Shown here: positions 1-7,170 of the stretch, one piece after another
Layout of the letters: each line of letters begins with the position of its first letter
How positions within the stretch are numbered: position 1 is the first letter of the stretch
Source of the DNA: Acidobacteria bacterium UBA6911
GTDB taxonomy: Bacteria > Acidobacteriota > UBA6911
DNA length: 13,663 bases
NCBI GenBank assembly: GCA_002451015.1
Contig: DKBB01000274.1
Location: 1-13,663 of the forward strand
Direction of reading: 5' to 3'
Notes under the pieces: generated by a model
Told to the model about the DNA's origin: nothing
What the model saw: the letters and a program-made list of their open reading frames with translations, nothing else
The model's database searches: none
Made by a program: the position numbers and the translations under genes

Positions 1-1
1 T

Positions 2-250
2 TTTCAGGGTTGCGACAACATGAAAACCCAGATGATTCCGACGTTATCCGAGATCACCCACCGGGTTGTGGCGATGGATGAAGAGCTTGGTGTGGTCGTG
101 GTACGCATGAACTTCGGCCGCGGGTCCACTTTCCAGGGCGACGGCGTACTCGACGTCTGGCATTCGTTTAAAATCTACGGCGACCTGATTCATGCGGCGG
201 AAGCCTATTGTGAAATCGTTCCCGCAGGCGCTCCGTCCGGCTGGGAATAA
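2..250 (+). CDS. NTF2/SnoaL-like protein, C-terminal part (5' end outside window)
   Basis: The reading frame is open from the left edge, with residues FQGCDN before the first ATG at 20, so this is probably the end of a longer protein and the ATG is internal. The visible 82 residues alternate hydrophobic strands (GVVVVRMNFG, then VWHSFKIYG) and end in a strand-like segment, AAEAYCEIVPAG. This resembles the curved beta-sheet half of SnoaL/NTF2-like small-molecule-binding or enzyme folds, where a [W/F]..F...G.I..AE pattern is common. No catalytic residue can be assigned from this fragment. The family call rests on pattern only and is tentative; that the frame is coding is more secure. It ends about 275 bp before the diguanylate cyclase gene on the same strand and is not clearly in an operon with it. 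Confidence 0.55.
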   Translation, partial: FQGCDNMKTQMIPTLSEITHRVVAMDEELGVVVVRMNFGRGSTFQGDGVLDVWHSFKIYGDLIHAAEAYCEIVPAGAPSGWE

Positions 251-475
251 TTCTTCATGTGACAAGTATCGTAATGCTGTGCGGGCACGGTACCGGCGTC
301 CGTGCAGCTTGTTTTATGTATCGGATGGTCGGCCTTGCTTTTACATCCAGATGCCGGCAGTTTCGGAATATCCTGCCCCGGCCATACCCGCTTCTTTTCG
401 TCAATCCCTTGTGCCGGAATCAGATCGATTTTCCTATAGACCGATTAAGATCGTATCTTCCCAAGGGAAATGAAC

Positions 476-489
476 TTGATTTTAATCAA
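476..489. promoter_or_regulatory. Short inverted repeat upstream of the diguanylate cyclase
   Basis: TTGATT and AATCAA form 6-base arms around a 2-base centre, about 35 bases before the start codon at 525. It could be an operator or simply part of an AT-rich promoter region. The rest of 251-524 shows no gene, RNA or convincing -35/-10 pair. Weak. Confidence 0.2.
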
Positions 490-524
490 CCGATCAGGTT
501 TCAATTAAACAGGGGAACTTTTTT

Positions 525-1418
525 ATGCAAGTGGACTATCAAGCTCTTCTGGCCAACATCAGAGACGGCGTCTACTTTACGGATACCCACCAGCGCATCA
601 TCTACTGGAATGCGAGCGCCGAGCGGATTACGGGATACAAAGAACAGGAAGTCGTCGGAAGCCGTTGCTCCGACAATATCCTCATACATGTGGACGAACA
701 GGGCCGGAACCTGTGCGAGTCGTTCTGTCCACTCGCCGCGTCGATACAGGATGCCTCAGCGCGGGAAGCCAAAGTCTATCTCCACCACAAGCAGGGACAC
801 CGCATACCCGTACTTGCACGCGTCACTCCCCTGCGGGATAACGAGGGCAATATTGTCGGCGGTGCCGAATTTTTCACCGACATTTCCAATCAGGAGATCA
901 TTGCCGAACGTCTTCGGGAACTGGAGCAACTGGCCCTGCTGGACGCCCTTACCAGACTGCCGAACCGCCACCATCTTTTCCCCGAACTGATCTCGCGTTT
1001 TCATGAAAAAAAGCGTTTGAACCTGAATTTCGGAATTATCTTCATAGACCTGGACTACTTTAAGAACATCAACGATAACTACGGTCACGATATCGGAGAT
1101 CGTATGCTGAAAACCATCGCCAACACCCTGAAGGTCTCCGTACGGCCATTTGACCTGGTAGGTCGATGGGGAGGCGATGAATTTCTGTGCATTGTGCGCA
1201 ACGCCGACGAAGTCTCCCTGAAAACGATGGCACATCGCCTCCTTGTCGTGATCAACGCCTCCTCCGTTTCCGCAGAAGGCGTCCGTATCCGCATCACCGC
1301 CTCTGTCGGCGCAACCATGGCACTGGATGAGGATACCAGCGAAACCCTGATCCGAAGGGCCGACTCACTGATGTACGCAAGCAAGGAGAACGGCCGATGT
1401 CAGGTGACCTTCGGATAG
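525..1418 (+). CDS. PAS-GGDEF diguanylate cyclase
   Basis: Predicted to make cyclic di-GMP from two GTP in response to a signal sensed by its PAS domain. The 297-residue protein has an N-terminal PAS domain (about 5-122; GVYFTD, IIYWNASAERITGY, then the PAC-like EFFTDIS), a short helical linker (123-138) and a GGDEF domain (139-297). The GGDEF signature is intact at 216-220, with metal-site Asp175 in FIDLDYF and the product-inhibition I-site R207-x-x-D210 exactly five residues before GGDEF, so an active, feedback-inhibited enzyme is expected. There is no membrane segment or signal peptide, so it is cytoplasmic. The PAS domain carries Cys48, Cys64 and Cys68 (the last two in LCESFCPL), a cysteine pattern I associate with a subset of PAS sensors. 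The start is supported by AGGGGA at 511-516, eight bases upstream. Stop is TAG. Confidence 0.95.
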   Translation: MQVDYQALLANIRDGVYFTDTHQRIIYWNASAERITGYKEQEVVGSRCSDNILIHVDEQGRNLCESFCPLAASIQDASAREAKVYLHHKQGHRIPVLARVTPLRDNEGNIVGGAEFFTDISNQEIIAERLRELEQLALLDALTRLPNRHHLFPELISRFHEKKRLNLNFGIIFIDLDYFKNINDNYGHDIGDRMLKTIANTLKVSVRPFDLVGRWGGDEFLCIVRNADEVSLKTMAHRLLVVINASSVSAEGVRIRITASVGATMALDEDTSETLIRRADSLMYASKENGRCQVTFG

Positions 1419-1424
1419 ACGCAT

Positions 1425-1441
1425 CCCGCGAGAAATGCGGG
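1425..1441 (+). terminator. Small GC hairpin after the diguanylate cyclase
   Basis: CCCGC and GCGGG pair across a 7-base loop, 7 bases after the stop codon. No T tract follows, so it is at best a weak or factor-dependent terminator. Confidence 0.25.
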
Positions 1442-1577
1442 CCGGCTTGTACTTTGCGCCCCATTCCCATAGTGGTAACCTAGAGTTTCATGGCGATGGA
1501 ACAAAAGACGGTGCGGCATTGCCGTTCATAGCAAGGATGTACGGTGACGCCGCTTTCAGGGAGGAAGGACAGGAGTT

Positions 1578-3014
1578 ATGGTCAAAGAGGTTCGCGTTCG
1601 CTTTGCCCCCAGTCCCACGGGATACCTGCATGTCGGCGGGGCGCGTACCGCCCTGTTCAACTGGCTCTTCGCCCGTCGTCACGGCGGTAAATTCATCCTG
1701 CGCATTGAAGACACGGATTTTGCCCGATCATCGGACGTGATGGCGGAAGGAATCCTACAAGGACTGCACTGGCTGGGCCTGAACTGGGATGAAGGTCCCT
1801 ACTTCCAATCCCGGAGGCTGCAGCATTACCGCTCGTTCGCTGACCGGCTCCTCGAGGAAGGAAGAGCCTATCGTTGCTTCTGCAAACTCGACGACAATGC
1901 CGACCGTAAGAGCGAACAACTGACAAAGGCCCCGCAAGATGACATCCGGCATGAATGCCCAGATTTCGCCGCGGAAGATTCCGAACGCCGGGCCGGATCG
2001 GGAGAACCGTTTGCCATTCGGTTCAAAGTTCCAAACGATAAAACCTCTTTTAAAGATCTGGTCTTTGGAGAGATTGAGGTCGACAATAAAACCCTCGAAG
2101 ATTTCGTCCTGATCCGATCGGACGGTATCCCGACCTACCATCTTGTGGTCGTGGCCGACGATATGGACATGGGAATCACCCACGTTATCCGAGGCGCGGA
2201 TCATATCTCCAACACGCCCAAACAGGTTCTGCTGTACCAGGCTGCCGGCAGCCCCTTGCCGGAATTCGCTCATCTCCCGCTGATTCTAGGCCCGGACAAA
2301 CAGCGCCTTTCCAAGCGTCATGGAGCCACGTCGGTTATGGCTTACGCGGAAATGGGGTATCTTCCCGACGCTTTTTTCAATTTCCTTTCCCTGCTGGGAT
2401 GGTCTCCGGGTGACGACAGGGAACTGCTCAACAGGAAGGAGCTTATCGAACTCTTCTCCCTGAAAGGAGTTGGCAAAGCAAATGCCGTGTTCGGCCTGGA
2501 AAAATTGGACTGGTTCAACAGCCAGTATTTAAGAAATGCTTCCATCGATAAACTGAGGGAACTGGCGCTCAAAGAACTTCAAACCGCAGGCATCGAAGTG
2601 TTTGAGGTGGAATCTCTGGATTCCAGGTTGGAACTTTTAAGGGTCCGGGCACGAAAATCCAATGACTTCAGCACAATTTTCAAGGCGTTTTTCTCCGACG
2701 ATTTCGATTACGATCCTGCCGCAGGTGAAAAATTTTTCGAAGATCCAAAGCTCAAGGAGTTGATCCCGGCGCTACATTCTCTCTATCTTGAAAGCGAGGA
2801 GTTTACACTGGAATCTACGGAGAAAACCTTACGCCGCCTTGCAGAACAGAAAGAAGTCAAAGCAGGCCTTCTTATCAATGCCGTAAGGGTGGCGCTGACG
2901 GGCCAGAAGGTAGCACCCGGCCTTTTTGAAGTCATGCTTGTTCTGGGCCGCCAGCGCACCATCGAGCGTCTTGAGCGTCTCGGCAGGTATTTAAACAGTT
3001 TGCCCGAGAAGTAG
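1578..3014 (+). CDS. gltX: Glutamyl-tRNA synthetase
   Basis: Class I aminoacyl-tRNA synthetase that charges tRNA(Glu) with glutamate; non-discriminating forms also make Glu-tRNA(Gln) for GatCAB. The 478-residue length is typical of bacterial GluRS. The Rossmann-fold catalytic domain has RFAPSPTGYLHVGG (HIGH motif H18-G21), the LRIEDTD strand at 41-47, and the KMSKS-type loop KQRLSKR at 241-247. Cys100, Cys102 and Cys127 with His125 could form the zinc site found in part of the family. The region from about 330 onward is the helical anticodon-binding part. The start is supported by purine-rich Shine-Dalgarno sequence at 1559-1575. A downstream hairpin and 97 bases separate it from pdxJ. Because gatC and gatA lie close by, a role in the indirect Gln-tRNA route is plausible, but specificity cannot be read from sequence alone. 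Confidence 0.98.
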   Translation: MVKEVRVRFAPSPTGYLHVGGARTALFNWLFARRHGGKFILRIEDTDFARSSDVMAEGILQGLHWLGLNWDEGPYFQSRRLQHYRSFADRLLEEGRAYRCFCKLDDNADRKSEQLTKAPQDDIRHECPDFAAEDSERRAGSGEPFAIRFKVPNDKTSFKDLVFGEIEVDNKTLEDFVLIRSDGIPTYHLVVVADDMDMGITHVIRGADHISNTPKQVLLYQAAGSPLPEFAHLPLILGPDKQRLSKRHGATSVMAYAEMGYLPDAFFNFLSLLGWSPGDDRELLNRKELIELFSLKGVGKANAVFGLEKLDWFNSQYLRNASIDKLRELALKELQTAGIEVFEVESLDSRLELLRVRARKSNDFSTIFKAFFSDDFDYDPAAGEKFFEDPKLKELIPALHSLYLESEEFTLESTEKTLRRLAEQKEVKAGLLINAVRVALTGQKVAPGLFEVMLVLGRQRTIERLERLGRYLNSLPEK

Positions 3015-3018
3015 AATA

Positions 3019-3033
3019 GTCCGGCTTCCGGAC
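3019..3033 (+). terminator. Perfect 6-bp hairpin just after gltX
   Basis: GTCCGG and CCGGAC pair across a CTT loop, starting four bases after the gltX stop. No U-rich tail follows (ACATTATC), so it may act as an mRNA 3'-end stabiliser, pause site or attenuator rather than a strong intrinsic terminator. The same GTCCGG/CCGGAC arms recur at 9993-10012. Confidence 0.4.
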
Positions 3034-3059
3034 ACATTATCTGATATCCTTAATCTATT

Positions 3060-3094
3060 AATACTCAATCTTTAATATTCAATCTTCAATTTTT
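3060..3094. repeat. Degenerate heptamer tandem repeat (AATNTTC type) before pdxJ
   Basis: Five consecutive 7-base units read AATACTC, AATCTTT, AATATTC, AATCTTC, AATTTTT. A further imperfect unit (AATCTAT) lies at 3052-3058. The last unit abuts the pdxJ Shine-Dalgarno sequence GGGAGA at 3095-3100. The AATCTTCAATT end matches the right ends of the two intergenic elements at 5457-5638 and 8584-8700. Confidence 0.75.
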
Positions 3095-3111
3095 GGGAGA
3101 AGAAAGCCATT

Positions 3112-3858
3112 ATGACCAAGCTTGGAGTCAACATCGATCACATAGCAACCATCCGGCAAGCCCGCCGGGCGCTGGAACCGGATCCTGTTGCTGCCGCCGT
3201 ATTGGCTGAACTTGCGGGTGCCGACGGCATCACCGTCCATCTCAGGCAGGACCGCAGGCACATACAGGACAGCGATGTCCGCCGACTGAGAGACACCGTC
3301 ACTACCAGGCTGAACCTGGAAATGGCGGCAACCGACGAAATGGTCCGAGTCACCCAGGATCTGCATCCGGATCAGGCCACTCTTGTTCCTGAGAAAATTG
3401 ACGAGATCACAACTGAAGGGGGATTGAATGTTGCCGGCAATCCGGTCCCGGTTGGCAGGGCTATCAGTAATCTGAAAGATGTCGGCATTCAGGTCAGTCT
3501 GTTTATCGATCCCGACACCGACCAGATCGATGCGGCAGCGGATCTTGGCGTTTCAATGATCGAACTGAATACCCGCGCATACTCCGAAGCGGCGCCCAAA
3601 AGCCCGGACCTGGCGGGACAGGTTTTCGACGACGAGTTGACCCGTATCATCCGTGCGTGTGAACGCGCCGGAGGCAAAGGGCTGAAGGTTCTGGCCGGTC
3701 ATGGACTGACCTACCGCAATGTTCGGCTCATATCCGACATCCCGGAAATTGAGGAACTGAATATCGGCCACAATATTATCGCCCGCGCCTCCCTTGTAGG
3801 ACTGCAGAGGGCGGTAGGCGAAATGCTGGAAGCCATGGGGAGAGGAATGAAGGGGTAA
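3112..3858 (+). CDS. pdxJ: Pyridoxine 5'-phosphate synthase PdxJ
   Basis: Condenses 1-deoxy-D-xylulose 5-phosphate with 3-amino-2-oxopropyl phosphate to give pyridoxine 5'-phosphate, the ring-forming step of the DXP-dependent vitamin B6 pathway. The 248 residues form one TIM barrel of normal family length. Hallmarks are [15 protein letters not shown] at the N-terminus (His10), [13 protein letters not shown] (His43, Arg45), LNLEMA (Glu70), LAGHGLTY (His197) and ELNIGH at 215-220. All expected catalytic residues are present, so it should be active. The start follows GGGAGA at 3095-3100, directly after the heptamer repeat block. It abuts rsmI with no gap (TAA then ATG), implying co-transcription and translational coupling. 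In many proteobacteria acpS follows pdxJ; here rsmI does. Confidence 0.97.
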   Translation: MTKLGVNIDHIATIRQARRALEPDPVAAAVLAELAGADGITVHLRQDRRHIQDSDVRRLRDTVTTRLNLEMAATDEMVRVTQDLHPDQATLVPEKIDEITTEGGLNVAGNPVPVGRAISNLKDVGIQVSLFIDPDTDQIDAAADLGVSMIELNTRAYSEAAPKSPDLAGQVFDDELTRIIRACERAGGKGLKVLAGHGLTYRNVRLISDIPEIEELNIGHNIIARASLVGLQRAVGEMLEAMGRGMKG

Positions 3859-4590
3859 ATGGTCCAGGGCACGCTCTATCTCGTCGCGACTCCTATAGGA
3901 AATTTGGAAGACATTTCCCCGCGGGCGCTTCGCATCCTGCGGGACGTGGACCTCATTGCTTGTGAAGATACCCGGCACACGGCCAAACTTCTGGCGCGAT
4001 ATGGTATCCGTACGCCCAGGGAGAGCTACCATAAGTTCAATGAAGAAAGACGGACCGAAAAACTGATGCGGCGGTTGCACGAAGGCGAACAGATCGCTCT
4101 GGTCAGCGACTCCGGAACGCCGCTTGTTTCCGACCCCGGATACGAAATTGTTACGGCCTGCAGAATGAGAGGAATCCGGGTAATTCCCGTCCCGGGACCT
4201 TCCGCCGCTATTGCGGCGCTCACAGCATCGGGACTGCCGACTGACAGTTTTTTCTTCGCCGGTTTCCTTCCGGCACGTAGCTCTCAGCGAAAACGACGGT
4301 TGGAAGAACTTGAGTCCCTTCCCGCAACATTAATAATCTATGAAGCTCCCCATCGGCTTCTAGCTTCCCTCTCGGATATGATTGCCGTCCTGGGTTCCCG
4401 ACAGGCCGTCATTGCACGCGAACTCACCAAAATTCACGAGGAGTTTCTGACAGGCTCCCTCACGGAACTTTTTGATCTGCTTCAGAGCCGCGAAAAAATC
4501 CAGGGGGAAATCGTGATTGTGGTCGAGAAGGGGAAAACCGCTCACGAACCGGTTGCATACCCGGATTCCATCAAGCGGCACCTGGAGTAG
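3859..4590 (+). CDS. rsmI: 16S rRNA 2'-O-methyltransferase RsmI, cut before its C-terminal domain by an in-frame TAG
   Basis: RsmI uses S-adenosylmethionine to 2'-O-methylate the ribose of C1402 in the 16S rRNA decoding centre. The 243 residues before the stop hold the complete tetrapyrrole-methylase-type catalytic fold: LVATPIGNLEDIS (8-20), ACEDTRHT (34-41), ALVSDSGTPLVSDPGYE (80-96), VIPVPGPSA (108-116), ARELTKIHEE (186-195) and GEIVIVVEKG (216-225). The frame does not end naturally at 4588-4590. The next 35 codons, in the same frame, encode the usual RsmI C-terminal domain and end in TAA. With the TAG read as an amino acid the protein would be 279 residues, close to E. coli RsmI (286). 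ATG directly follows the pdxJ stop, with GAGGA and AAGGGG in the end of pdxJ serving as ribosome-binding sequence. The truncated form may still bind SAM but could lose rRNA affinity or stability. Confidence 0.95.
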   Translation: MVQGTLYLVATPIGNLEDISPRALRILRDVDLIACEDTRHTAKLLARYGIRTPRESYHKFNEERRTEKLMRRLHEGEQIALVSDSGTPLVSDPGYEIVTACRMRGIRVIPVPGPSAAIAALTASGLPTDSFFFAGFLPARSSQRKRRLEELESLPATLIIYEAPHRLLASLSDMIAVLGSRQAVIARELTKIHEEFLTGSLTELFDLLQSREKIQGEIVIVVEKGKTAHEPVAYPDSIKRHLE

Positions 4591-4698
4591 GAGATCCAGA
4601 AAACCGGGCTTGCCAGAAATGAAGCCTTGAAATCAATCGCCCGGCAGAGGGGCCTTACCCGCAAGCAGGCTTATCAGTTGATCCTTGAAGAGGAATAA
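4588..4698 (+). pseudogene. rsmI: Detached C-terminal domain of RsmI after the in-frame amber codon
   Basis: TAG at 4588-4590 is followed in frame by 35 sense codons and TAA at 4696-4698. The encoded segment contains GLARNEALKSIARQRGLTRK and then QAYQLILEE. It aligns by eye with the E. coli RsmI tail (LPLKKAAALAAEIHG, then VKKNALYKYALEQ) in spacing and in its helix-turn-helix-like pattern. No frameshift or further damage is visible. I see no ribosome-binding site or start codon that would let this piece be translated alone. It is therefore made only if TAG is read through, or not made at all if TAG is a true nonsense mutation. A sequencing or assembly error is the other option. Confidence 0.85.
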
Positions 4699-4839
4699 AG
4701 CGTTTTTCGTTTCCCGTTCAGGATTGGGTCCAAACTCCTAACAAAAAAGCTGGAAAAGGAAACCCGAAACCTTGCCACCCGTTTCGAACCGGCGGAACGG
4801 TTGAAAGTTGATAAACCGAAAATGTAAATTTTACCGGGA

Positions 4840-5409
4840 TTATGGAATGATACCCTTCCCATCCAGTTCCCCGGGCATAAAACCGTCTTTCCTCCCGGCA
4901 TCGTACACCTCCCGCCTCTCTTTTTTCAGCAGCTTCAAATCAACCTGCAGGTCTTCAATCTGCTCCCATACGCGATCCCGGGATTCCCTGTTCCGGCTTA
5001 TCCCTTTAAAATTCCCTATCCCGAAGCTTTTCCGTCTTAAAGACTCCAAACGATCCTGAAGCTTCTCAAGACGTGCATCCCCCTTGCGGATATCTTTATC
5101 CAACTTCTGCAATTTTGTTCGATACCGACGAAGGGTGCTTCGATTGCTAGAGACCGGAGATGTCCGGATTTTTTCTTCCGGATTGGCTTCGGAAGGAGTT
5201 AATGTGGACACATTGCCTTCCGGGGGAGTGCCCTCCCCATTCCCCTCAATCACCTTTCCCTCGATTCCCAGCCGTTCGAGCCTGTCCCTCCTCGCTGCTT
5301 CCCTGCGTGCGGCATCGGCCAAAGATTGCATCGCGACGGCGGAATCCAGCCCGGAGATCCCACAAAGATATATTGCTATCAGGCAAAACAGGAATTTAGC
5401 ATTTCTCAT
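4840..5409 (-). CDS. Secreted coiled-coil protein of unknown function
   Basis: Not recognised as a characterised family. The 189-residue product starts with a likely Sec signal peptide: MRNAK, a hydrophobic stretch at about 6-20, and a possible signal peptidase cut after AVA at 24-26. Cys16 is not in a good lipobox. Then comes a charged motif, SLADAARREAARRDRLERLG (29-48). I associate this pattern with small exported proteins of Deltaproteobacteria in which an ADxARxEAxRR segment follows the signal peptide. A Gly/Pro/Glu-rich linker (50-90) precedes two predicted amphipathic helices (about 91-126 and 140-168) rich in Lys, Arg, Glu and Leu, so a periplasmic coiled coil is likely. It is convergent with rsmI and downstream of gatA on the same strand, separated by a repeat element. 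The Shine-Dalgarno sequence is poor (AGGG very close to the ATG). Confidence 0.75.
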   Translation of the reverse strand: MRNAKFLFCLIAIYLCGISGLDSAVAMQSLADAARREAARRDRLERLGIEGKVIEGNGEGTPPEGNVSTLTPSEANPEEKIRTSPVSSNRSTLRRYRTKLQKLDKDIRKGDARLEKLQDRLESLRRKSFGIGNFKGISRNRESRDRVWEQIEDLQVDLKLLKKERREVYDAGRKDGFMPGELDGKGIIP

Positions 5410-5456
5410 GCCCTATTTAACGGGTGACCTGGAATTTGAGCGAAAAAAATAATAAG

Positions 5457-5638
5457 ATTGAAGATTCAGTTAGGCTGTATTTCCCAGTCACATATAGCGA
5501 GAAATGCCGGTTATTTAGAGGAAGTACTGATTTTTGTATGTTTGTAAAATCTCCGCATTACAAAGGATAAACAATTCTGTTTGCAGAATAACGAACTTCG
5601 TCATCGTTTTTTTAATCTGCAATCTGCAATCTTCAATT
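5457..5638. repeat. MITE-like intergenic element, copy 1 (about 182 bp)
   Basis: The left end ATTGAAGATTCAG is an inverted copy of the right end, which reads AATCTGC, AATCTGC, AATCTTC, AATT (5614-5638). The first 65 bases align without gaps to copy 2 (8584-8648), 44 of 65 identical by hand count, and share the core TTATTTAGAGG (here 5511-5521). The last 38 bases (5601-5638) match copy 2 at 34 of 38. This copy carries about 65 extra bases between core and right end. No ORF or clear target-site duplication is seen. It fills most of the space between gatA and the coiled-coil protein gene. Confidence 0.65.
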
Positions 5639-5673
5639 GTCTGAAAAAAGATCTCGTGAACTCTCTGACGCTT

Positions 5674-7122
5674 CTAGTATTTCATTGGCGGGCCTGATAC
5701 TGGGTAAGCCTGCATATAGCCTTCAGCCAACCGCAGAAGCGTCCCTTCCTGAAACTGCCTTCCAAGGACCTGAAGGCCTACAGGCAAGCCTTCCTTTGTG
5801 AATCCACAGGGTATAGAGAGCGCAGGTATCCCGGCCAGGTTGGCCGTGACCGTGTATATATCCGAAAGGTACATGGCTAGAGGATCGGAGGTCTTTTCAC
5901 CTATTTTAAACGCGGGCGTGGGACTCACCGGGCCAAGCAGGGCATCCACTTTCTCGAACGCCCTGTCATAATCCTGTTTGATCAGCGTCCGCACTTTCAT
6001 GGCGCGACCGTAATATGCGTCATAGTATCCTGAAGACAGTGCATAGGTCCCGAGCATAATCCGTCGTTGCACTTCCGGTCCGAAACCCTGGCTGCGGCTT
6101 TTCTTGTACATATCGATCAGATCGCCGTATTCGGCGGAACGGAATCCGTACTTGACCCCGTCAAAACGGGCCAGGTTGGAGCTCGCCTCCGCTGGAGCAA
6201 TAATATAATAGTCGGCCACGGCATACCGGGTATGGGGCAAAGAAATTTCCTGAACCTCACATCCCAGCGATTCCGCATTGCGGATACCGGATTCAATTAT
6301 GGACTGCACCTCGGGATCCAGCCCTTCTCCGAAGAACTCCCGCGGCACGCCCAGTTTCATTCCACGCACGGATTGCTGCAATTCGGAGATGTAATCCGGG
6401 ACCTCAAACGGGGCGGAGGTTGCATCGTGGTCGTCCCGTCCTGCAATGACTGATAACAGAAGTGCAATATCCTTCGGGCTGTTCGCAATCGGGGCAATGC
6501 AGTCTAGCGAGGAGGCAAACGCAACCAGCCCGTAGCGCGAAACCCGTCCATAAGTCGGCTTCAGGCCGAGGACACCGCAGAAGGAAGCGGGCTGTCGAAC
6601 GGAACCGCCCGTTTCCGAGCCAAGCGCCAGGGGGGTTATCGCCGCAGCCACCGCGACGGCACTCCCGCCGCTGCTGCCGCCCGGTACCCGTTCCGGGTCG
6701 TAGGGATTGCGCGTCACACGCAGCGCGGAATTTTCCGTTGAAGACCCCATTGCAAACTCGTCGCAATTCGCTTTGCCGAGTACAACGGCGCCCGCATTTT
6801 CCAGAAGACTGATGACGGTGGCGTTGTACGGCGGGATGTATTCTTCCAGAATTTTCGAGCCGCAGGTCGTTCGAAGATTTCGCGTACATATGTTGTCTTT
6901 AATCGCAATAGGGACTCCTGCGAGAGGGAGGTTTTTTTCCTTTACGGCACGGTCGACTGCATCGGCACGCTGGCGAACCGTGGCAGGTTCAACAGTCAGA
7001 AAAACGCCCAGGCCGGAATCCGCGACCTCAATCCGGTTCAACGCTGCATCCGCCCAGTCCCTTGCGGAAATCTCCCCTGAATTGACGGCGTTTCGAATCT
7101 GGTGCGCATCTTTGAGGTTCAT
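5674..7122 (-). CDS. gatA: Glu-tRNA(Gln)/Asp-tRNA(Asn) amidotransferase subunit A
   Basis: Glutaminase subunit of GatCAB, which converts mischarged Glu-tRNA(Gln) (and often Asp-tRNA(Asn)) to the amide form using ammonia released from glutamine. The 482 residues match normal GatA length. The amidase signature VPGGSSGGSAVAVAA lies at 146-160. The Ser-cisSer-Lys triad fits Lys75 (PIAIKDN), Ser150 and Ser174 (GSETGGSVRQP), with spacings identical to those I recall for S. aureus GatA (79/154/178). Other landmarks are CDEFAMGSSTE at 120-130 and the end PVSGPPMKY, a typical GatA C-terminus. gatC lies 48 bases upstream on the same strand. gatB is absent from the window, so the complex must be completed by a gene elsewhere. 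The ribosome-binding sequence is weak (GGAAC). Stop is TAG. Confidence 0.98.
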   Translation of the reverse strand: MNLKDAHQIRNAVNSGEISARDWADAALNRIEVADSGLGVFLTVEPATVRQRADAVDRAVKEKNLPLAGVPIAIKDNICTRNLRTTCGSKILEEYIPPYNATVISLLENAGAVVLGKANCDEFAMGSSTENSALRVTRNPYDPERVPGGSSGGSAVAVAAAITPLALGSETGGSVRQPASFCGVLGLKPTYGRVSRYGLVAFASSLDCIAPIANSPKDIALLLSVIAGRDDHDATSAPFEVPDYISELQQSVRGMKLGVPREFFGEGLDPEVQSIIESGIRNAESLGCEVQEISLPHTRYAVADYYIIAPAEASSNLARFDGVKYGFRSAEYGDLIDMYKKSRSQGFGPEVQRRIMLGTYALSSGYYDAYYGRAMKVRTLIKQDYDRAFEKVDALLGPVSPTPAFKIGEKTSDPLAMYLSDIYTVTANLAGIPALSIPCGFTKEGLPVGLQVLGRQFQEGTLLRLAEGYMQAYPVSGPPMKY

Positions 7123-7170
7123 ATTTTTCTTGTTCCAATCCGTTTCGTGTATCTGCGGTAAAGGCCAGGC

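Noticed and set aside
259..990. Long + strand ORF overlapping the start of the diguanylate cyclase gene
   Set aside because: Its product has no family-like pattern (biased to Arg, Pro and Ser), and it overlaps a well-supported PAS-GGDEF gene in another frame.
1490..1531. 13-codon leader peptide before gltX
   Set aside because: No Shine-Dalgarno sequence, no regulatory codon run and no attenuator hairpin pair; likely chance.
3052..3094. CRISPR-like array
   Set aside because: The units are 7 bases, contiguous and without spacers, and no cas gene is present.
4588..4590. Genome-wide reassignment of TAG as a sense codon
   Set aside because: The diguanylate cyclase, gltX, gatA and the MscS-type gene all end at TAG exactly where their families end, so TAG is a normal stop here.
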